10,275 nt of DNA, taken from contig JAUXDO010000037.1 of the NCBI GenBank assembly GCA_030618315.1, positions 1 through 10,275 on the forward strand, given 5' to 3'. The notes under the pieces were generated by a model. It saw only the letters and a list, made by a program, of their open reading frames with translations, was not told where the DNA came from and did not search any database. Positions 5,485 to 10,275 of the stretch are shown here, piece by piece (the first letter of the stretch is position 1; each line of letters begins with the position of its first letter). This stretch comes from Candidatus Peregrinibacteria bacterium (GTDB lineage: Bacteria; Patescibacteriota; Gracilibacteria; UM-FILTER-43-11). The position numbers were made by a program, and so were the translations under genes.

Positions 5485-8400
5485 ATTAAATCAGCTCCAC
5501 GCCGAAGGCTGCCCCACGCGAGTAATCGAGCTGCCCCACAGCGAAGCGGGTTCACCCTAGCCGAATTAATGATAGCAACCACTATCCTTGCACTTATAAT
5601 CACTTTTTCAGCAACTATTTATTTTAACTTTTTTGGCTCTGTAAGAAATTTAAAGGCGGCAAATCTGGTTTATGAGGAGGCTCGTTTTACAATGGAAAGA
5701 ATTGTTAAAGAGGTGCGAAACGGAACAATTGATTACGAAGAATATTATAATCAGAATTTGGTAAAAGGGAGAACTGGCGGTTCTTATGATTATATTCTGA
5801 ATGACACATATGCCACAGACTATTGCCAATACAGCAGGCAATTTTATAGCAGTGGACCGGATGGAGAAATTGGAACTCTTGATGATGAAAGTACAGGTAT
5901 GCGATTGCTGATAGATGAAACAACCGGAGATCCAGTCCCGCCCGCAATAGGCAGGTTGGATGGCGGTAATTATGTTCCTGATCCTATTCAAAATGATCTT
6001 TATATAATAAATGTGAATGGTGACAGGCGAAGTTTTTTTAAACGAATTGAAAAATTTGATAGCCAGGGAAATTCTATTGGTAAAATTGGTCTGTTAAAGC
6101 TGACTGGAGAGGATTTTGGTGTTGATCATATAAATTCACTTGATCCTGACTTGGATTCAAGTGGCTCAAGAACCTGCCCTGCTGATGCGGGGGAAAATGA
6201 CGGAAGAGTTGATACGTGGCTGTGTGAAGATGGTTATGATTGCGAAGACATTGAATTATCTACAGTTGACTGTGGTTTTTCTGTGGCTGGCCATACTATT
6301 TATGGACAAAATATTTTTATTGATCCGGATTTAGCTATTAAAAATAGCTTTGTGGATATCACTCCGGCTTCTCTGGATATTGTGGATTTGAAATTTATTA
6401 TTTCTCCGATGGATGATCCGAGAAAAGCTTATAATGATAATTCAGTTCAAGTTCAACCCCATGTAACGATTAAAATGATAGCGCGGGCTAATCCAAAGCT
6501 TTCCGCACAGTTTCAGAGCAATAGAACGCCTACCATTGTGCTTGAATCAACAGTTTCTACCCGTGCACAAAACCCGATTATTACAGAATGTAACCTGCGC
6601 CAATGTACAGAATTTTCTACTCCGAGAGCATGCCCTCTTTCAGCAGGTGTTTGCGGACCTAAGATACCTGGTAATGCTCCGGCAACTCAAAGCTGTGAAA
6701 ACTTTGTATGGTCGGGCTGTAGTACAACTGATTACGAAACTTATGCTGATACTGAATGGGGCTCAGATTCTTATCAGGCAGGCTCCGAATTTGCATCTTG
6801 CAGTGAGGCTGATACTAGTTGTATTGCTGGATTTTGTAGCGATGGAATGGATAACGATTGCGATGGTCTGACAGACGAAATGGATCCTGAATGCAGATTT
6901 TATTTATGTAATGACGGACTTTGGGATGAGGATGTAGAAGGTGAAAACGGATGTAAGGATGTCGGTGGCTTATGTCAGACAATAAGACCTCTTGAGCCTG
7001 AAGAATCTTCCTGCTATGACGGTTATGACAATGACTGTGATTTTATCGATAGCACACCTGGTACAGGTGCTGATCAGTTTGATAGTGATTGTATCGCTCA
7101 GTATTGTTCTAATGGTAAATTGGATCCTGATGGCAAAACCGTACCAAATTCTGATGCACCTTTATACTTTTTAAAACTGAATTACGACGAAAAAGATTAT
7201 TTGTTAAACGCTGATAATAGTCACACAGCTACAGGCGAGGACTCTCTGGATGAAACCTGTGTCGATGTCGGTCCATTATGTCCAACCAGCAGTCCTTCAG
7301 CTTATGAAACTGAATCTTGTGAGGGGGATATTAACTGTGAAAGAATTGTTTGTTCCGATGGTTATGATAATGACTGTAACGGTCAAGCGGATGAACTGGA
7401 TACCGATTGTACAAAAGTGATCTGCAACGACACGAAACGAAATTGTGATTTGATTGAGACCACTTACGATTTTGATGGTGACCCAAATGTATCCGAAGAT
7501 TATTTAAAAAATTATTTTAATCTGGATTGCGGAGATACGGATTTGGATGAATCCTGTAGGAATATCGGTGGTATCTGTAATGGATTTATGGATAACGATT
7601 CACTCACATATTTTGATCATACTAAATTGAATAATGAGAATATGCCTGTCGTCGGGGCAAGTGTAATTATCTCGTCAAATGAAGACGATTTATGCAAGGA
7701 TGGTTTGGATAACGACTGTGATGGTTATGCTGACTGGAGAGATGAGGACTGTTGTCCTGATACAGATGGCGATGGTTATATTGGAGAAAAATTGGGTGTT
7801 GGAACTAATTTTTGCTTTACCGATGACGCCAAGTCAGGTGGGGCATTGATTGACTGTAATGATTTGGACGATTCGATTCACCCGGGGGCAACGGAAATAT
7901 GTGATGGTGCTAAATATACAACTGGACCGCTTGCCGGTGATAACATTGATAATAACTGTAGTTTTGTAAATGATTTTACCACTAATGATTCAGATGCTTC
8001 TGATAGCTCATGCTGTATAGATACAGACGGAGATGGCTTTGGGGTCGGCGATGCTTACCTGAGCTGTACCAATAATAGTGCACCGGATTGTGAAGATAGC
8101 GATGCGAGTATTAATCCTAATGCATTTGAATCAATTGCTAGCGGTAATTGTTTTAACGAAGATGGCACATTTCCATTAAACGACAATTGTGCGAGTGAAG
8201 AAATCACATATGGCTCTATTACCACGACTGTTCCACGTGCTAATCATATTGATTGGTATGCAGATAAAGATGCTGGCTGGTTCACATGGTATGCAAGCCC
8301 TGCAATAGAGGATTTTGATGTTTCCGGACTAGGTGGAAAAAGCGGTATTGAAGCTGCTAATCTGCTTAATCTTTATGCTGGTACTTGCTGTCCATCCACT

Positions 8401-8949
8401 GTTGTTACGGAGATTTGTAATGACAATACTTATACTACTTACGGCAGTGATGAAAACTGTAATGGACTTGAAGGAAATAGCGACCATTATTGTGTTACAA
8501 GTGATGGACGAGCTTTTTATGAATATTTTACCGACTCAGCTCACGGTCTTTTGCTTGATATGGCGGATGGTGTAATTCAGAATGTAGGTCTGGGTATTAT
8601 AACCCTTGCAGACGCCACTAACGCAGGGAATGTTCAAAGCAATACCCTTTCTGATCTTGATTTAACTGCCTGTACTTCAAGTTATCAAATTACTATTAAT
8701 GCGACTGAAACTGTTACGGGAAGTTCTGATATCTGGTACCAATTAAGCGCTGATGGCGGAGCAACCTGGTGTACTAATGTTGACTGTGATGGTACCGATT
8801 GGTTTCTTTCACTCCCTGCTTCGATTACTGTGGATACTGGTTCTAACCCATCTCATACTGACGTAAGATGGAAGGCAAGATTGATTGGTAATGATCCGGA
8901 TATTCCGGTTTTGTCTGATGTTACTATTACTATTAATAATTGCCTCTAA
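5485..8949 (+). CDS. Giant PilW/GspJ-like minor prepilin fused to MopE-type metal-binding repeats
   Basis: The first ATG (5569) falls inside the signal GFTLAELMIATTILAL, so translation must begin upstream. The frame opens at 5473 with no ATG, GTG or TTG. ATT at 5485, with AGG six to eight bases before it, is my choice; CTG 5509 is an alternative. Numbering from the 5569 Met, residues 1-335 are a PilW-like pilin (ANLVYEEARFTMERIVKEVR; ending LESTVSTRAQN) with a loop SSGPDGEIGTLDDE. Residues 340-728 are cysteine-rich modules with DGxDNDC(D/N)GxxDExDxxC motifs near 425, 484, 597 and 711. DxDGDG loops follow at 731 and 818, with DCNDLDDSIHPGATEICDG (762-780), DCEDSDASINPNA (840) and EICNDN (948). 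Residues about 1000-1126 look like a beta-sandwich (YQLSADGGATW, VRWKARLIGND). With 58 cysteines it is surely extracellular. Usual PilW proteins are about 200-350 residues. Metal (calcium or copper) binding and an adhesive tip role are inferred. Confidence 0.85.
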   Translation: MKSAPRRRLPHASNRAAPQRSGFTLAELMIATTILALIITFSATIYFNFFGSVRNLKAANLVYEEARFTMERIVKEVRNGTIDYEEYYNQNLVKGRTGGSYDYILNDTYATDYCQYSRQFYSSGPDGEIGTLDDESTGMRLLIDETTGDPVPPAIGRLDGGNYVPDPIQNDLYIINVNGDRRSFFKRIEKFDSQGNSIGKIGLLKLTGEDFGVDHINSLDPDLDSSGSRTCPADAGENDGRVDTWLCEDGYDCEDIELSTVDCGFSVAGHTIYGQNIFIDPDLAIKNSFVDITPASLDIVDLKFIISPMDDPRKAYNDNSVQVQPHVTIKMIARANPKLSAQFQSNRTPTIVLESTVSTRAQNPIITECNLRQCTEFSTPRACPLSAGVCGPKIPGNAPATQSCENFVWSGCSTTDYETYADTEWGSDSYQAGSEFASCSEADTSCIAGFCSDGMDNDCDGLTDEMDPECRFYLCNDGLWDEDVEGENGCKDVGGLCQTIRPLEPEESSCYDGYDNDCDFIDSTPGTGADQFDSDCIAQYCSNGKLDPDGKTVPNSDAPLYFLKLNYDEKDYLLNADNSHTATGEDSLDETCVDVGPLCPTSSPSAYETESCEGDINCERIVCSDGYDNDCNGQADELDTDCTKVICNDTKRNCDLIETTYDFDGDPNVSEDYLKNYFNLDCGDTDLDESCRNIGGICNGFMDNDSLTYFDHTKLNNENMPVVGASVIISSNEDDLCKDGLDNDCDGYADWRDEDCCPDTDGDGYIGEKLGVGTNFCFTDDAKSGGALIDCNDLDDSIHPGATEICDGAKYTTGPLAGDNIDNNCSFVNDFTTNDSDASDSSCCIDTDGDGFGVGDAYLSCTNNSAPDCEDSDASINPNAFESIASGNCFNEDGTFPLNDNCASEEITYGSITTTVPRANHIDWYADKDAGWFTWYASPAIEDFDVSGLGGKSGIEAANLLNLYAGTCCPSTVVTEICNDNTYTTYGSDENCNGLEGNSDHYCVTSDGRAFYEYFTDSAHGLLLDMADGVIQNVGLGIITLADATNAGNVQSNTLSDLDLTACTSSYQITINATETVTGSSDIWYQLSADGGATWCTNVDCDGTDWFLSLPASITVDTGSNPSHTDVRWKARLIGNDPDIPVLSDVTITINNCL
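5491..5550. repeat. GC-rich CCAC-hairpin array inside the PilW-like leader region
   Basis: This stretch is far richer in GC than its surroundings. It contains CTCCAC (5495-5500), CCCCAC (5512-5517) and CCCCAC (5534-5539). The exact word GCTGCCCCAC occurs at 5508-5517 and 5530-5539 (period 22). Each CCAC is followed by a tiny hairpin: GCCGAAGGC, then CGAGTAATCG, then GCGAAGC. It runs in frame into the GGG codon of the prepilin glycine and encodes an arginine-rich leader (APRRRLPHASNRAAPQRSG). It looks like an inserted repetitive element that has been kept in frame. Confidence 0.7.
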
Positions 8950-8961
8950 TAAATAAAGATT

Positions 8962-9027
8962 TATGTTGTAAGTTGTAAGATTAATGACCTATTTATAACC
9001 TAAATCCTACAACATACAACTTACAAC
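8962..9027. repeat. Junction hairpin E between the PilW-like and PilX-like genes
   Basis: GTTGTAAGTTGTA at 8965-8977 is the exact reverse complement of 9015-9027. TATGTTGTA (8962-8970) can alternatively pair with TACAACATA (9008-9016). Both arms are made of repeated GTTGTAA/TACAAC words. The right arm ends six bases before the ATG of the PilX-like gene. Layout matches hairpins A, B and D while the sequence is unrelated. Confidence 0.8.
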
Positions 9028-9033
9028 TCGTAA

Positions 9034-10203
9034 ATGATAAATGTTAAATTGAACAACAAAGGCGTATCGCTTCCACTCGTTGTAGGGCTTGTCCTACTGC
9101 TTATGCTTGCATCAGTTGCTATAAACGAACTGGTTATCAGGGCACTTAGGTCGGCTCATCAAATAGAAGCTTCGGATAGGGCGTATTTTTCTGCTGAAGC
9201 GGGAATTGAAGACGCTTTGTATGAACTTTCAGAGCATTTCGCCGGTTATGAAACTTTTAATAGACATGATGATTTTGATGGAGATATTGATTGGAATAAT
9301 GATTGGGAAATTACAAATTTGAGTGATTCAAGTACTTTTGGTTCAGATGATGGCTTGTATTTTTATCCTAAACAAAAGCTGATTATAAGTTTATATAACG
9401 ATTCTGATGGCACAGGTATTACAACAAATTCAATCAATGAATCAAATGCCGATATAACCACCCTTAGTGCATCGAACTTTAGTATCACATTTAAAATACC
9501 GTGGGATACCGATATGGAATATTCCCTTGCCTACAGCAATGGATTAACAATAGATAATGATGGTGACCTTGGAAAAAGCTTAAGCGAAGGCCCTGAATCA
9601 ATCAATGGCTTAAATGAAGACGGTCCTGCAGAAACAGCAATCTGTGATGAATATCCGAGTAAGGATGGAGATTGTGACGGAAGAGAAGATGAGGATAGCA
9701 ATCAGGACCCTGTAATTTTGTGGAAAATAACTGATAACGCAGGCAATTCCCTTATTCCAATAAGAGGATGTTTAACAGGCATAGACGGCGATTCAGATGA
9801 CCCATTAGGTACTGAGATTTGTGAAAAAGATTTTGAAATGGATGCCGGATACCTGTCTGTAACATTGGATACTTCTGATGAAGGAATTAATCAGGACGAT
9901 GAAGTGGAAACTATCGGCACTTTCTTGAGTGATATGAGCAGTTTAAACAATAAACTACAATTTGAATTTTTAATTATTGCCCCACTAGTACAAGCTTATG
10001 AGATTGGCAGTGATATAAGATCAGTATCAATTCCTTATCTTGAATATCAGGCAAACATTTCACCTGTCACGAATCCTCCGCTCCCCTATTTCACAATAAA
10101 TTCCGATGGGTGGTATAAGGATTATAAGCAGTCTATAACTACGACCGTAACGCCGAAGACTGCAGTGCCGTTGTTTGACTTTACAATTATTCAACAACAA
10201 TAA
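9034..10203 (+). CDS. PilX/GspK-like minor pilin
   Basis: A 389-residue protein. A short leader MINVKLNNKG precedes VSLPLVVGLVLLLMLASVAI; the predicted cleavage after G10 leaves no Glu at position 5, as in GspK-type minor pilins. The block ASDRAYFSAEAGIEDALYEL (residues 46-65) is the hallmark of the PilX N-terminal family. The remainder is acidic, with several DxDGD-type loops: FDGDIDWNND (81-90), IDNDGDLG (173-180) and GIDGDSDDPLG (249-259). A degenerate MopE-like motif is present at 201-221 (AICDEYPSKDGDCDGREDED). The four cysteines are at 204, 214, 246 and 263. As the last gene of the cluster it would complete a FimT-PilV-PilW-PilX set, whose family role is to prime and cap pilus assembly from the inner membrane. 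The ATG lies just after hairpin E and lacks a Shine-Dalgarno sequence. Confidence 0.87.
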   Translation: MINVKLNNKGVSLPLVVGLVLLLMLASVAINELVIRALRSAHQIEASDRAYFSAEAGIEDALYELSEHFAGYETFNRHDDFDGDIDWNNDWEITNLSDSSTFGSDDGLYFYPKQKLIISLYNDSDGTGITTNSINESNADITTLSASNFSITFKIPWDTDMEYSLAYSNGLTIDNDGDLGKSLSEGPESINGLNEDGPAETAICDEYPSKDGDCDGREDEDSNQDPVILWKITDNAGNSLIPIRGCLTGIDGDSDDPLGTEICEKDFEMDAGYLSVTLDTSDEGINQDDEVETIGTFLSDMSSLNNKLQFEFLIIAPLVQAYEIGSDIRSVSIPYLEYQANISPVTNPPLPYFTINSDGWYKDYKQSITTTVTPKTAVPLFDFTIIQQQ

Positions 10204-10205
10204 TT

Positions 10206-10275
10206 TTCGGCTATGCCTGTGGATTATGCTCGGAGTACCTCTCGTGGATGTCGGTCTGAGTACAGACCTGTGGAT
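10206..10275. repeat. Start of a degenerate hairpin array with GTGGAT linkers, cut by the window end
   Basis: GTGGAT occurs at 10219-10224, 10244-10249 and 10270-10275, a spacing of 25-26 bases. Each copy is preceded by a short hairpin whose sequence changes from unit to unit: GGCTATGCC; then GAGTACCTC; then GGTCTGAGTACAGACC, a perfect six-base stem with loop AGTA. On the complementary strand the linker reads ATCCAC, similar to the CTCCAC/CCCCAC linkers of the array at 5491-5550. No gene was recognised here. Confidence 0.6.

Noticed and set aside
5650..5991. Minus-strand open frame of 113 codons within the PilW-like gene
   Set aside because: It lies antisense to a prepilin domain with clear motifs; its translation shows no recognisable domain and no independent start context.
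6140..7174. Plus-strand out-of-frame open frames inside the PilW-like gene
   Set aside because: They arise from repeated GAT/AAT-rich codons read in another frame, and the main frame carries the conserved Cys/Asp motifs throughout.

Overview
The window reads as AT-rich bacterial DNA, most likely from an uncultured Patescibacteria/CPR-type lineage. That placement is inference. It rests on short tightly packed genes, almost no Shine-Dalgarno sequences, a compact 425-residue glucose-6-phosphate isomerase, an EnvC/PcsB-like hydrolase and a set of surface minor pilins. TGA acts as a stop (end of ruvA), so the UGA-glycine code of Gracilibacteria/Absconditabacteria does not apply.

Left arm, minus strand (1-1825): a strong extended -10 promoter drives a secreted coiled-coil M23 (LytM) peptidoglycan hydrolase that starts with TTG. 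Its TAA stop overlaps the ATG of a second minus-strand gene that leaves the window at base 1 (TAATG junction). A 225-base divergent intergenic region follows, holding both promoters and a repeat hairpin.

Middle, plus strand (1996-3939): ruvA, then pgi, separated by a 99-base spacer made almost entirely of a tandem-word inverted repeat.

Right arm, plus strand (about 3951-10203): four consecutive genes with class III prepilin signals, in the order FimT/GspH-like, PilV/GspI-like, PilW/GspJ-like, PilX/GspK-like. This is a full minor-pseudopilin set of the kind that primes type IV pilus assembly. The PilW-like protein is exceptional. An ordinary pilin N-terminus is fused to about 800 residues of cysteine- and aspartate-rich MopE-type metal-binding repeats (58 cysteines in all) and ends in a beta-sandwich-like domain. 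The PilV- and PilX-like proteins also carry DxDxDG-type loops. I infer a calcium- or metal-loaded, disulfide-stabilised tip structure, possibly doing the adhesin job that PilY1 does elsewhere; no pilY1, major pilin or assembly ATPase is in the window.

Two non-coding themes run through the window. (1) Most gene junctions hold a hairpin built of a short tandemly repeated word and its reverse complement; the word differs at each junction but the architecture stays the same. (2) Two prepilin genes (FimT-like and PilW-like) have no ATG, GTG or TTG upstream of their GFT..E prepilin motif. In both, the leader-coding stretch is itself repeat DNA, and the PilW leader is a GC-rich array unlike its surroundings. 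A similar array of short hairpins joined by GTGGAT begins after the last gene and runs off the window end.
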